Shown in pieces: positions 1 to 8,276 of a stretch of DNA of 24,418 nucleotides; positions within the stretch are counted from its first letter, which is position 1, and the number at the start of each line of letters is the position of its first letter. Source of the DNA: Rhodospirillaceae bacterium (lineage in GTDB: Bacteria > Pseudomonadota > Alphaproteobacteria > GCA-2731375); the NCBI GenBank assembly GCA_018701215.1, contig JABIWH010000045.1, positions 1 through 24,418 of the forward strand, read 5' to 3'. The translations under genes were made by a program, and so were the position numbers. The notes under the pieces are model-generated. The model saw only the letters and a program-made list of their open reading frames with translations. It made no database searches and was not told the DNA's origin.

Positions 1-2400
1 GTCGCCAGTCGCAACCGGGCTAAGGAGCTATATTCCGAGGCCATTGCTATCCGCGAAGCCAACAAGGCAGAGATCGAGCGTCTCAAAACCAGTTTAGAGG
101 CAACCAAGGCCAAAATTGGGGGCGTCAATCCATTCAGCGCTTTCACATCCGTGGGCGGGGCCAGGATCGGTAAAGCTGCTGGTGAGATGGTGGTTCTGGG
201 TAAAGCCATCAGCAAGGCTAATGAAATCATTGCCGAGCAGGACGAGAACATTGCGACCCTCGAGAAACGGCTTGGCCAGTTCGCTGATGCGTCCGAAAAG
301 GCCGCCGATGCCACCGGCACGTTGGCAAAGGGCGCCGACGACGGCAACCGTTCCCTCGACGGCCTGCGCCGTGCCTTTGACAAATTGGAGCGCTCCCTCG
401 ATCCCTCCATCGACAAGGGAGAAAAACTGACGAAGGGCCTGGCTCTACTCAGTCAGGCTCATCGGCAGCTGGGCATAGATTTTCCGCACACCTTGAAGCT
501 GATGTCGCTCTTGCGGCGCAAATTCGCCGATACAACTGATGCCGTCGCCAAGCACATCGACGAACTGCGTAGGGAGGTGCGCTTACTTGGCCTCTCCAAG
601 GCCGCAGGCGAGAAAGAGGTCGCGGTCCTCAAGGCCCGCAACATCGCCACCAAACAGGGCACCCGACTCAGCGCCAAGCAGGAACGAGAGATCCGCGCGT
701 TGATCGGACGCAAACAACAGCTCAAAACCACCGAACAAGCCCTGCAAAAGCAGGATGAAGCCCGAAAGCGTGGCCTCGGTGAGCTGCGTAGTCTAGAAGA
801 TCGCCACGCCAAGGCCACCCTGAGTGAGGTCGATCTCATTGCCCGGCGCCGGGACCTCGAACTCAACGACTGGCGACGCCGCCTCGATGCCCAGGAGATC
901 ACCTCCCGGGAACACACCCGCGCAGCCGAGATCATCCAGGCCGAACACCAGCGCAAACTCACGGAAATTGCGAAAACCGCCCAAGCGGAACGTGAGCGGC
1001 TGCAGTTCGGCGACGGCGCCATCGCGGCTGCGCGAAACTACTTTGATAGCCTGAAGGAACATGGACGGCTCGCCGGCAATTTCCTGACGAACTCAGTATT
1101 CCGGCCACTGGAACAGACCCTGGCGGGCTTCTACGCCACCGGCAAGGCCGACTTCGGCGCCTTCAAGGACGCGGTCGTAAAAGGCCTTGCCGATCTGGCC
1201 GCCAAGGCGACGGTCAGTTTCGCCGGCAGCGCCGCCTCGGGGGCGGTGCAGACCATTGGTTCCAAGATCGGCGGCGGCGTGGTCGACAAGGTCATCGACT
1301 TCTTCAAGTTCGCCGAGGGCGGCCTGGTCACCGGCCCTGGCCATGACCGATCCGACAATATCCCGGCCCTGCTCAGCCCAGGCGAATTCGTTCTCTCCGC
1401 AAAGGCCGTGCGCCGCCTTGGTCTCCCCGCCATCGCCGCGGCCAACGACGGCACCTTGTCGCCCTCGATCGGCCCCGACGGCATACCGCACTATGGTTTT
1501 GGCGGTTTCGTCAAGAAGATCACCGGCGCCGTCAAAAGCGTGGTCAAGGGTGCCGCGAATGCGGTCAAGAGCCTGGCCACGCCCCAGGGCCTGCTTACTC
1601 TGGCTGCCTCCCTGGCTTTACCAGGCCTCGGCAGTGCTTTGGCTGGCGCTTTTCTGCCGGCGGCAGGCGCGGCCCAGGCTGCGGCACTTGGTTTTGGCTC
1701 CTCTGTCATTCCCGGTATCAGCGCCGTGTCATCGAGCCTGATCTCGCGGTTGGCGGGCGGTGTCGCCTCTTCCTTTGCCTCTGGCATATTTGGCGGCAAT
1801 CTGAGCACCCCTGCCGTGCTCCGGCTCGCCGGCGAGGCCGTGGCCAAACGGGGTATCCTCGGCGCCATCGGGATCGGCGGTGGCGGAGAGGGTCTGCTGG
1901 GCAGCCAGATCCAGGATGTTCTCCCCGGCGCAGCCTCGAGCCGAACCTTTGATCTTGGCGCGGTGGTGGGTCCAGCCTTTGGTGATCTTCTGGATAGCAT
2001 CACCGCCAGCTATGGCGATGCAAAGCACACGGCCGCCGGTGTCAGGGATTCTGTCTCTAATCTACCTGGATTCGCTACCGGTGGGCTGGTGCGCGGTCCC
2101 GATACCGTGCCCGCACTTCTCAGCCCGGGCGAGTTCATCATGCGCCGCAATGCCGTCACCTCCATAGGGCAACCTGCGCTCGAAGCCATGAACCGGGGCC
2201 GTATACCGGTCCAGGTATCGGTCAGCAACGATAACAGAGACGTCGTAGGCGCCATTGAACATGGTTCCCGGATCGCCGATCTGCGCGGCGAGCGGCTCGA
2301 GCGGGAACTGATCGCCACCCGGGCCGAGCTCGCTGATGTGAAACGCGACTTGCGCCGGGTTCTCGCCGGCCAGGCCGCCGCCGGGGTCCGCGCGGCATGA
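1..2400 (+). CDS. Phage tail tape-measure protein, 3' part (5' end outside window)
   Basis: The frame is open from the first base, so this is the C-terminal 799 residues of a longer protein; internal GTG or ATG codons need not be used as starts. About the first 330 residues are charged, heptad-rich helix, as expected of the rod that sets tail length and is ejected with the DNA. A glycine/alanine-rich hydrophobic stretch follows (about 410-610). Two copies of a motif close to GGLVxGPxxxxxxxPALLSPGEF lie near residues 439 and 692; this motif is a hallmark of the C-terminal part of lambda-type tape-measure proteins. The end is again helical. The stop overlaps the next start (ATGA at 2397-2400), so it is in the tail operon. 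The family call is firm; the missing N-terminus cannot be described. Confidence 0.9.
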   Translation, partial: VASRNRAKELYSEAIAIREANKAEIERLKTSLEATKAKIGGVNPFSAFTSVGGARIGKAAGEMVVLGKAISKANEIIAEQDENIATLEKRLGQFADASEKAADATGTLAKGADDGNRSLDGLRRAFDKLERSLDPSIDKGEKLTKGLALLSQAHRQLGIDFPHTLKLMSLLRRKFADTTDAVAKHIDELRREVRLLGLSKAAGEKEVAVLKARNIATKQGTRLSAKQEREIRALIGRKQQLKTTEQALQKQDEARKRGLGELRSLEDRHAKATLSEVDLIARRRDLELNDWRRRLDAQEITSREHTRAAEIIQAEHQRKLTEIAKTAQAERERLQFGDGAIAAARNYFDSLKEHGRLAGNFLTNSVFRPLEQTLAGFYATGKADFGAFKDAVVKGLADLAAKATVSFAGSAASGAVQTIGSKIGGGVVDKVIDFFKFAEGGLVTGPGHDRSDNIPALLSPGEFVLSAKAVRRLGLPAIAAANDGTLSPSIGPDGIPHYGFGGFVKKITGAVKSVVKGAANAVKSLATPQGLLTLAASLALPGLGSALAGAFLPAAGAAQAAALGFGSSVIPGISAVSSSLISRLAGGVASSFASGIFGGNLSTPAVLRLAGEAVAKRGILGAIGIGGGGEGLLGSQIQDVLPGAASSRTFDLGAVVGPAFGDLLDSITASYGDAKHTAAGVRDSVSNLPGFATGGLVRGPDTVPALLSPGEFIMRRNAVTSIGQPALEAMNRGRIPVQVSVSNDNRDVVGAIEHGSRIADLRGERLERELIATRAELADVKRDLRRVLAGQAAAGVRAA

Positions 2401-3920
2401 GTGCCTTCACCGACCTCCTGGCCGATCCTTACGCGGCCCGGCGCTACTTGGTGATCCTGGAGCCTTATGATCCAGGCGCCAGTGCCGTGGTCACGCTCTA
2501 TCACTCGGACCATGGCTTCGTCACCAAACCGACGGACAGTCCTGCAAGCCAGTATTTTGAACCACGGGTGGTCTCGGCGCTGAATTTCGAACGCCACCTG
2601 TTCCAGCGCGGTCTGATCGGCGGCCGTTCGATACCCAATTTCGGCGAGATCGCCCTCGCCAACGCCGATGGCGGCCTGGATGGATTTTTGACATTTGGCT
2701 GGGACGACCGGCGCGTGCGGGTGTTCCTGGGCGGCGATGACTTTGCCTACGGTGATTTCGGCCTCGTGTTCGATGGCACCGCCGAGCAGATCGAAGTCAC
2801 CGACGAAGTGCTCACCGTCCGCCTGCGGGATTGGCAGCACAAGCTGGCCAAACCCGTCCAGGGGACATTGTATGCCGGCACCGGTGGCAACGAGGGCGGT
2901 TCTGATCTTACCGGTGTGCGAAAACCCCTGGCCTTTGGCCGGGTGCTTAATATTCGCCCGGTCATGGTAGATCCGGGTGCGGGCCGCTATCAGGTCCACG
3001 ACGGCGCCATCAGCGATGTGGATGCCCTTTATGTGGGCGGCATTGCCTATACCAGGATCGTTGGCACGCCGACGGCAAACCAATATGCGGTCGACGTGGC
3101 CACCGGGTTCGTCACCGTGGGTGGAGCACCACTGACCGAACAGGTAACGTGCGATGTCAAAGGCGCGAAGCCGAGCGGCACTTATCTGACAACCGTCGCC
3201 GACATCGTCGAGGAGATCGTCACCAGCCAGGGCAACCTTAGCGCCGGCGACCTCGATAGCGCCAGCTTCATGGCGCTCAATACGGCCAATAGCAACACTG
3301 TCGGCGCATACATCGATGGCGCCTCCAACAGAACCGTACTCGCGGTGCTCGACGAGTTGATCGCCAGCATCGGCGGTTACTACGGCTTTGATCGTTCCGG
3401 AAAGTTCGAAGTGGGACGTCTCGTGACACCAGGCGGCACGCCAGCGGCGACCTTCTCTGAAGTCGAGATCCTGGAGATCGTCCGCCAGGCGACGGCATTG
3501 CCCGCCCACCGGGTGCGCCTGGGCTACCAACCGAACGGGACCGTCCAGGCCGCCTTCCAGCTGAACGCCGCCGTCACCGCCGCCCGGCGCGCCTTCACGG
3601 CGCGGGATGTTCGCTATGTGACGGCGGAGGATGGCTCGGTGCTTGCCAAGCACCCCCTGGCCGGCGATCTGGAGATCAACACCCTGCTGGACGGCGACAC
3701 GGCGGCAACCACGGAGGCCGCCCGCCTGCTGAACCTCTACGGGGCCGACCGCGATCTCTTCCGGGTACGGCTCAAGACCCAGCCCTTCGCCCTGGAACTG
3801 GCGGACCCTGTACGTCTCGTCTATCCCCGCTTCGGTCTCCAGGCCGGCAAGCTGTTCCGGATCATCGGCCTGGTCGAGGACACCGCCCTCAACCAGGTCG
3901 AACTGACGCTCTGGGGCTGA
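2397..3920 (+). CDS. Probable tail hub/baseplate protein
   Basis: A 507-residue protein starting at the ATGA overlap with the tape-measure gene. It follows the tape-measure gene directly, where siphophages place distal-tail and hub genes. The sequence is beta-rich, with many short V/T/G strands and no signal peptide or membrane segment. The N-terminus (about 1-150) has paired aromatic and acidic residues like a beta-sandwich. The last 50 residues (FRIIGLVEDTALNQVELTLWG region) resemble the ends of tail-hub proteins, where the final strand closes a barrel. I infer a structural role in the tail tip joining tube and fibres. I do not recognise a named family, so the function rests on gene order and composition. 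Confidence 0.7.
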   Translation: MSAFTDLLADPYAARRYLVILEPYDPGASAVVTLYHSDHGFVTKPTDSPASQYFEPRVVSALNFERHLFQRGLIGGRSIPNFGEIALANADGGLDGFLTFGWDDRRVRVFLGGDDFAYGDFGLVFDGTAEQIEVTDEVLTVRLRDWQHKLAKPVQGTLYAGTGGNEGGSDLTGVRKPLAFGRVLNIRPVMVDPGAGRYQVHDGAISDVDALYVGGIAYTRIVGTPTANQYAVDVATGFVTVGGAPLTEQVTCDVKGAKPSGTYLTTVADIVEEIVTSQGNLSAGDLDSASFMALNTANSNTVGAYIDGASNRTVLAVLDELIASIGGYYGFDRSGKFEVGRLVTPGGTPAATFSEVEILEIVRQATALPAHRVRLGYQPNGTVQAAFQLNAAVTAARRAFTARDVRYVTAEDGSVLAKHPLAGDLEINTLLDGDTAATTEAARLLNLYGADRDLFRVRLKTQPFALELADPVRLVYPRFGLQAGKLFRIIGLVEDTALNQVELTLWG

Positions 3921-3921
3921 G

Positions 3922-3949
3922 CAAATGAGGTTGAACAAATGAGGCTGGA
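3922..3949 (+). repeat. 14-bp tandem repeat carrying two Shine-Dalgarno-like sites
   Basis: The gap between the hub gene stop and the next start holds two adjacent 14-base units, caaatgaggttgaa and caaatgaggctgga, which match at 12 of 14 bases. Each contains GAGG; the second sits about 8 bases before ATG 3952 and is the likely ribosome-binding site. Each unit also contains an ATG that opens only a short reading frame. Confidence 0.6.
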
Positions 3950-3951
3950 CA

Positions 3952-4806
3952 ATGGGTAACATCCTGATCGCCGACCGCAACCGGGCCGACGCCGGGATCC
4001 TATCGGCGGGCTCCTGGGTGGCCACCCTGCCTCTGGCGAACCTCCAGGACCGCCAGCCGACAAGGCTGGCGCGCAGCACCGATACGGCATTGGCCAGCAC
4101 ACGGTTCGATCTAGACCTGGGCGCCCCCCGCACGATCTCGCTCCTGGCCCTGTTGCGCCACAATCTGACCCAGGGGGGCCGCTGGCGGCTTCGTCTGAGC
4201 GATGCGGCGGATTTTGCCGCGGCTCTTCTCGACACCGGCTGGCGGGATATCTGGCCCGAGATCACGCCCTTCGGCCAGGACCTGTGGGGCGAGTTCATCT
4301 GGGGCGGCAAGCTCGACCCCGACGAGGCCAGAACCTACGGCATCTCCGCCTATCACGTCCTCACAACACCGCTCTTCGCCCGCCATCTCCGCCTGGAGCT
4401 CGACGACCAGGATAATCCCGACGGCTTTCTCCAGGCCGGCCGCCTCATTGCCGCCCCGGCCTGGCAGCCCAGCCGCAACCTCGCTTACGGCTGGGAACTC
4501 CGGCACGTGGACGAAAGCCGCACCATTCGCTCCCGCGGCGGGCAATTGTACGTGGATCCGCTGCCCCTGCGCCGCCGCCTGAGTTTCACCCTCGATCATC
4601 TGGGCGCCGATGAGATGCTCGGCCGAGCCCATGAGCTCGACCGGGAAAAGGGCATCGCCGGCGATGTCCTTGCCATCGTCGATGCGGACCAACCCCGTCA
4701 TCTGCACCGCCTGGCGATCTACGGCACCCTGGGCGAGACCACGCCCATGGCTAACCCATCCTTCGAGCGCTATTCCAAACGCTTTGTCATCGAGGAGCTG
4801 GTTTGA
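3952..4806 (+). CDS. Tail-tip structural protein, beta-sandwich type
   Basis: A 284-residue protein with no signal peptide or membrane segment. ATG 3952 is preceded by GAGG at a good distance. The N-terminal third (residues about 20-70) has the pattern of a galactose-binding-like or discoidin-like sandwich: a strand, an R-rich loop, then FDLDLGAPRTISLLALLRHN, where a strand pair is followed by a buried LL and HN. The mid part has many Trp residues. The position between hub-like and fibre-like genes supports a tail-tip or fibre-attachment role. Its stop shares one base with the next start (TGATG at 4804-4808). Family not named; carbohydrate binding is possible but unproven. Confidence 0.65.
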   Translation: MGNILIADRNRADAGILSAGSWVATLPLANLQDRQPTRLARSTDTALASTRFDLDLGAPRTISLLALLRHNLTQGGRWRLRLSDAADFAAALLDTGWRDIWPEITPFGQDLWGEFIWGGKLDPDEARTYGISAYHVLTTPLFARHLRLELDDQDNPDGFLQAGRLIAAPAWQPSRNLAYGWELRHVDESRTIRSRGGQLYVDPLPLRRRLSFTLDHLGADEMLGRAHELDREKGIAGDVLAIVDADQPRHLHRLAIYGTLGETTPMANPSFERYSKRFVIEELV

Positions 4807-5681
4807 TGGCTTTTTCCCACATCATCGGCGGCATGACCTTCACCGAGGCCAACTTCCAGGGCAACACCTACGCCGACGAGGCGTTGGGCTTCCCGAAAGC
4901 CCTGGAAAAGCTCGTCGAACACGTGGCCAACGCCTACCATGGCGTCTCGGCGGACGCGCTCACGGTGGGCCTCGGCGTCAGATCCCTGACCATCACCACC
5001 GCCAGCGGCCAGATCCCCGCCTTCGCCCCCGGCATGCCTGTGCGCATCGCTCGCACCGGGGCGCCGTCCGCCACCTACATGCAGGGCGAGATCACCGCCT
5101 GGGACGGCGCGACGGGGGCGGCTACCGTCAATATCTCCTCCACCCTTGGCGGCGGCAGCCATACGGACTGGTCCATCACCATGGGCGGCAACCTGGCCAC
5201 AGCGGGCGCCGGGCCCCTGGCCGTCACCCTCGGCGGTACCGGCGCCGATACCGCCGCCGGGGCCCGCGGTAACCTGGATCTGGCCAATCACCACCGTATT
5301 GCGGTCGATGCCAATGGCAACGTGGTGCTGCCGGGCCATGTGGAACCTCTCACCTACGGGGAGGCCACCGCCAGCCCGTCAATCGCGTCTGGCAGCCTGA
5401 GCCTCGATCTGTCCACGGCGCAAATCTTCGAGGTGACCCTTGATGCCAACATTACCGCTCTCACCTTCGCCAATCCCCCGGCCCCGGGCACGGCGCGGGG
5501 CTTTACCCTCAAGCTCGCCGTCACCGGCGCCTACGCCATTACCTGGCCCGCCGGCGTCAAGTGGCCCCGGGGCGCGGCCCCGACCCTCACCGCCACCCCG
5601 GGTCAATACGATATCTTTTCCTTCGTCACCATGGACGGCGGCGCCACCTGGTTCGGTTCCGCCCTGATCCAAGATGCCTGA
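4806..5681 (+). CDS. Tail fibre-like protein
   Basis: A 291-residue protein from ATG 4806 (a TTG three bases earlier is possible; ATG fits the TGATG coupling to the upstream gene). The middle contains a Gly/Ala/Thr-rich stretch (LAVTLGGTGADTAAGARGNL) typical of phage fibre connectors. The last 100 residues follow a pattern common at fibre C-termini, with IFEVTLDANITALTFANPPA, then a hydrophobic strand, WPAGVKWP, and YDIFSFVTMDGGATWFGS. This is likely a small trimeric knob on the virion surface that contacts the host. It overlaps the next gene by 8 bases. Confidence 0.75.
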   Translation: MAFSHIIGGMTFTEANFQGNTYADEALGFPKALEKLVEHVANAYHGVSADALTVGLGVRSLTITTASGQIPAFAPGMPVRIARTGAPSATYMQGEITAWDGATGAATVNISSTLGGGSHTDWSITMGGNLATAGAGPLAVTLGGTGADTAAGARGNLDLANHHRIAVDANGNVVLPGHVEPLTYGEATASPSIASGSLSLDLSTAQIFEVTLDANITALTFANPPAPGTARGFTLKLAVTGAYAITWPAGVKWPRGAAPTLTATPGQYDIFSFVTMDGGATWFGSALIQDA

Positions 5682-6273
5682 GCCCTTCATCTGGCGGCGT
5701 CTCGGGGGCGCGCGATTGCGCCGGCAGACCAGCTATGCGACAACCACCCAGACCTCCTACGTCACCACTGCGCAGACCAGCCATGCCACCGCCTGGTCGA
5801 CCACATACACAACCACCCGCCAGACCGCCCGCGCCACCGCCCATAACACCGCCCATGGGACAGCATTTTCCACGTCCTATTCGACCGCCTGGTCGACGTC
5901 CTATTCGACCACCTACGCCACCGCCTTCAGCACCGCCTGGTCCACCGCCTGGTCGACCGGGTGGCAGACCTGGCGCCAGACCCTGCAGGGCAAGGATTAC
6001 TGGTATAACACCTACTGGAACACCGCCCGGAGTACCGCCCGGAGCACCGCCCGGGGCACCTCGCGCAATACTGCCCATGGCACCGCCCACGGCACCGCCC
6101 AGGGCACCGCCCACGGCACCTCACGCCTCACCGCGCATACCACCGCCTACACCACTGCCTACCTAACTTCCTTCGCTACCCTCGCCCCGACCAGCGTGGA
6201 GACCGCCCATGACACCGCCTATAACACCGCCCATGACACCGCCACCGCCACCGTGCGCATCACCGAATGGTGA
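5674..6273 (+). CDS. Tetrapeptide-repeat (x-x-Thr-x) protein in the tail operon
   Basis: A 199-residue protein starting 8 bases before the previous stop. After a short basic N-terminus, residues 17-104 form 22 tandem four-residue units and residues 111-198 form another 22, separated by QGKDYW at 105-110. The consensus is [Y/W/F/H/R]-[S/A/G/N/Q]-T-[A/S/T]; Thr is at position 3 of every unit. Typical units are YSTA, WSTS, HGTA and RSTA. Such a strict period suggests an elongated beta-stack or helix with a threonine ladder on one face and aromatic or basic side chains on another. There is no signal peptide or membrane segment. Placement just after the fibre gene suggests a fibre shaft or adhesin. 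I cannot name a family, and the fold is inference. Confidence 0.75.
   Translation: MPEPFIWRRLGGARLRRQTSYATTTQTSYVTTAQTSHATAWSTTYTTTRQTARATAHNTAHGTAFSTSYSTAWSTSYSTTYATAFSTAWSTAWSTGWQTWRQTLQGKDYWYNTYWNTARSTARSTARGTSRNTAHGTAHGTAQGTAHGTSRLTAHTTAYTTAYLTSFATLAPTSVETAHDTAYNTAHDTATATVRITEW
6022..6117 (+). repeat. 12-bp direct repeats inside the tetrapeptide-repeat gene
   Basis: Eight consecutive 12-base units, most of the form accgcccNNGGC or accgcccggagN; the fourth is more diverged. The unit accgcccacggc appears twice exactly at 6082-6093 and 6106-6117. Each unit encodes one tetrapeptide, so gain or loss of units by slippage would stay in frame. Confidence 0.8.
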
Positions 6274-6283
6274 TGCGGCGGGC

Positions 6284-7162
6284 ATGAGGGGGGGGCGACG
6301 GCTGGACGACGCCGCCACCTCGCGCGCCATGCTGGGCCAGCGCGCCACGCGGGCCCGGGACACCGCCCGGTTCACGGCGCTGGAGGACATGATCCGCGAA
6401 CTGGCGCCCTTCCCGCCGTCATATGACGTCTCGGCGGGCCAGGACACCGGCTTCGCCGAGTGGCGCTACACCGACCTCCTGGGCGGCATCTACCTCTCCA
6501 CCCAGAGCACCGAGATCAATTGCCGGATCATGGCCCTCGCCGCCGTCAACCGCCAACGCCGGCCTTATGCCCTGTGCCGGCGGTTGCGCGCCCAACCAGA
6601 GGATAAATACCACCTCCAGGACCTCCCCCGCCCCCCGGCCAGGGTGGTGCTGCTGCCGGGCTCGAACCAGCTCTCCTGGATGGTCTCCCGGGAGGCCCTC
6701 TCCCGCCTGATGTTCGAGCACGAGGAGGTGATGATCAAGCCCCATCCCCTGACAACGGAGGCCGACCTTCGCGCCCTGGGCCTGCATTACGGCCTCGACC
6801 GCATCCTGCCCCGTGACGCCAGCGGCGTCGCCTGCGTCCTGGCCGCCGGGCAGCTCTGGCATACCACCTCGAGCGAACTGGGCCTACTGGCCATGGCCCA
6901 CGGCAAACGGGTCTCGAACATCTCCGACTTCCGCCGCGAAGCCGGTGGCGCCTTCTACCCGATTTACCGCCATCTGTGGCGCCGGGACGATGCCGCCCAG
7001 GCCCTCGACGAGCTGGCCGCCTGGGAGGCGTCCGGCCTGCTGTTCCTCGACATGGACGATCTCGAGGCGCGCATTCGCGCCCATTACCGCCTGGCCATGC
7101 AATTGCGGGCCGAACTGCGTCCTCTCGCCGCGCCGTTTCTGCCACCGCAAGAGGCCGAATAA
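6284..7162 (+). CDS. Glycosyltransferase-like protein (capsule synthesis type)
   Basis: 292 residues from ATG 6284, ten bases after the previous stop. The frame stays open upstream, but that stretch is repeat-derived and lies inside the preceding gene, so it is unlikely to be coding. The core has features seen in GT-B-like capsule polysaccharide transferases (KpsS/KpsC style): VVLLPGSNQLSWM, then EEVMIKPHPLTTEADL with a KPHP motif, then YGLDRILPRDASG and WHTTSSELGLLAMAHGKRV, where the run ends as a sugar-nucleotide binding site does in that group. There is no membrane segment. If active it could glycosylate a tail protein or the host surface. The stop overlaps the next start (TAATG). The fold call is moderate and the substrate unknown. 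Confidence 0.55.
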   Translation: MRGGRRLDDAATSRAMLGQRATRARDTARFTALEDMIRELAPFPPSYDVSAGQDTGFAEWRYTDLLGGIYLSTQSTEINCRIMALAAVNRQRRPYALCRRLRAQPEDKYHLQDLPRPPARVVLLPGSNQLSWMVSREALSRLMFEHEEVMIKPHPLTTEADLRALGLHYGLDRILPRDASGVACVLAAGQLWHTTSSELGLLAMAHGKRVSNISDFRREAGGAFYPIYRHLWRRDDAAQALDELAAWEASGLLFLDMDDLEARIRAHYRLAMQLRAELRPLAAPFLPPQEAE

Positions 7163-7635
7163 TGCTCTATGCCAGAATAGACCCCGATACCGGCGCCGTC
7201 CTCGAATGGCCCGTGTCCGAAGGTATTCTGCGCCGCCGCCTGCGCCACGTCTCCCTGCCCGCCGCGCTTGAGAGACTTGATGACGCGGCCCTGGCGCCGC
7301 ACGGCTATGCGGGGGTCCCGGCAAGCCCCGCCGATCCGGCACCGCCCGGACACCGGGTGGTGCTCGGCCAACCAGTCCGCCGTGACGGCACCTGGCGGCG
7401 GGTCTGGGATGCCGTGCCCCTCGAGGCCGGGGATATCGCCGCCCTGATGGCCGAGGTCCGCCAGGAGCGCGACCGCAAGCTGTTCGTCAGCGACATCGCC
7501 GTGATCCGCGCCGCCGAGGCCGGCACGGCGCTGTCCGCGCCCTGGCGCGCCTATCGCCAGGCCCTGCGCGATATCCCGCAAACCTTCGCCGGTCGGCCCT
7601 GGGATCTCGACTGGCCCGCGACCCCGCGCCCATGA
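7162..7635 (+). CDS. Phage tail assembly chaperone-like protein
   Basis: 157 residues from ATG 7162, which overlaps the previous TAA. The N-terminus (YARIDPDTGAVLEWPVSEGI) and the C-terminal pattern match the tail-fibre/tail assembly chaperone family typified by Phage_tail_APC: an R-x-E-R-D-x-K-L-F-x-S-D start, then W-R-A-Y-R-Q-A-L-R-D-I-P-Q, then P-W-D-L-D-W-P. Such proteins help fold or attach tail parts and are absent or minor in the virion. It ends in an ATGA overlap with the next gene. I am fairly sure of the C-terminal domain. Confidence 0.75.
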   Translation: MLYARIDPDTGAVLEWPVSEGILRRRLRHVSLPAALERLDDAALAPHGYAGVPASPADPAPPGHRVVLGQPVRRDGTWRRVWDAVPLEAGDIAALMAEVRQERDRKLFVSDIAVIRAAEAGTALSAPWRAYRQALRDIPQTFAGRPWDLDWPATPRP

Positions 7636-8276
7636 CCCGCGAAGTGATCACCGGGGTCGATCTACGCACCTTCCTGGGTCGCCAGACGCGCTGCATGTTC
7701 GGGCCCTGGACCGCGCATTTTTGCCACCTGCGCCGGGGCGAGGCGCGGCACCGGGTGATCGAGACCCGGGTGCCCAACGAACACGCGCCCGAGCATATCG
7801 TGCAGGTGGCCGGCGAGATCACCCTGATCAGGGACGGCCAGGCCTGCATGGTGCGCCACCGGGGCTTCAACAGCTTCCATAACCCCCCTGGCGGCCTCCG
7901 CCCCGGCAGCTACCGCTTCATCTGCACCGGGGAGACGGCACGCTGGTTCTGCATTCGCCTCAACCCGCGCATCGGCCTGCTGCCCTATGGCCGGGAATTC
8001 GTGCATCTGCCCCCCGGCGGCACGGTCACGGTGGCGGCGGGGCGGCGCTTGCTGGTCTGCGACGGTGTGCTCAACGGTATGATCGGCGGTGTGATCGGTG
8101 GCGCGGCCGGCCGGTTCGGCCAGCTCGATGCCGTGCCCCGCGCCGATCATGATCGCGTCTTCATGGCCGAGAGCGAGGTGCTGGGTCTGCAGCTCTGGCC
8201 CGCGCCCGCGATGCCGGGCCAGGGACCGGGCGATGACCGGCTCACCGATCCGGCGGCAAAGGGCCAAAAAACATGA
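7632..8276 (+). CDS. Beta-rich, cupin-like protein of the tail operon
   Basis: 214 residues starting at the ATGA overlap with the chaperone gene. The middle looks like a single jelly roll: a strand ending GEARHRVIETRVPNEH, then HIVQVAGEITLIRDGQACMV, then FNSFHNPPGGLRPGSYRFIC and ARWFCIRLNP. Several His residues are present, but no clear two-motif metal site. A Gly-rich stretch (NGMIGGVIGGAAGRFG, near residues 150-165) follows. There is no signal peptide. It could be a minor virion protein or a small-molecule binding protein. Function unknown; fold by pattern only. Confidence 0.5.
   Translation: MTREVITGVDLRTFLGRQTRCMFGPWTAHFCHLRRGEARHRVIETRVPNEHAPEHIVQVAGEITLIRDGQACMVRHRGFNSFHNPPGGLRPGSYRFICTGETARWFCIRLNPRIGLLPYGREFVHLPPGGTVTVAAGRRLLVCDGVLNGMIGGVIGGAAGRFGQLDAVPRADHDRVFMAESEVLGLQLWPAPAMPGQGPGDDRLTDPAAKGQKT

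Noticed and set aside
2010..4310. 766-codon open frame on the - strand across the tail genes
   Set aside because: It lies antisense to three well-supported, overlapping tail genes and its product has no domain-like pattern; such mirror frames are common in high-GC DNA.
6022..6117. CRISPR array
   Set aside because: Units are 12 bases with no spacers, and they are in-frame coding repeats.
5561..6166. Pro-rich frame on + and Gly-rich frames on - over the repeat gene
   Set aside because: They are alternate readings of the 12-bp repeats. The Thr-repeat frame is the one with start coupling to the fibre gene and correct operon spacing.
6209..6283. Upstream extension of the glycosyltransferase-like gene
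   Set aside because: It would overlap the repeat gene by 65 bases and add only a Pro-Thr string from the repeats; ATG 6284 fits better.
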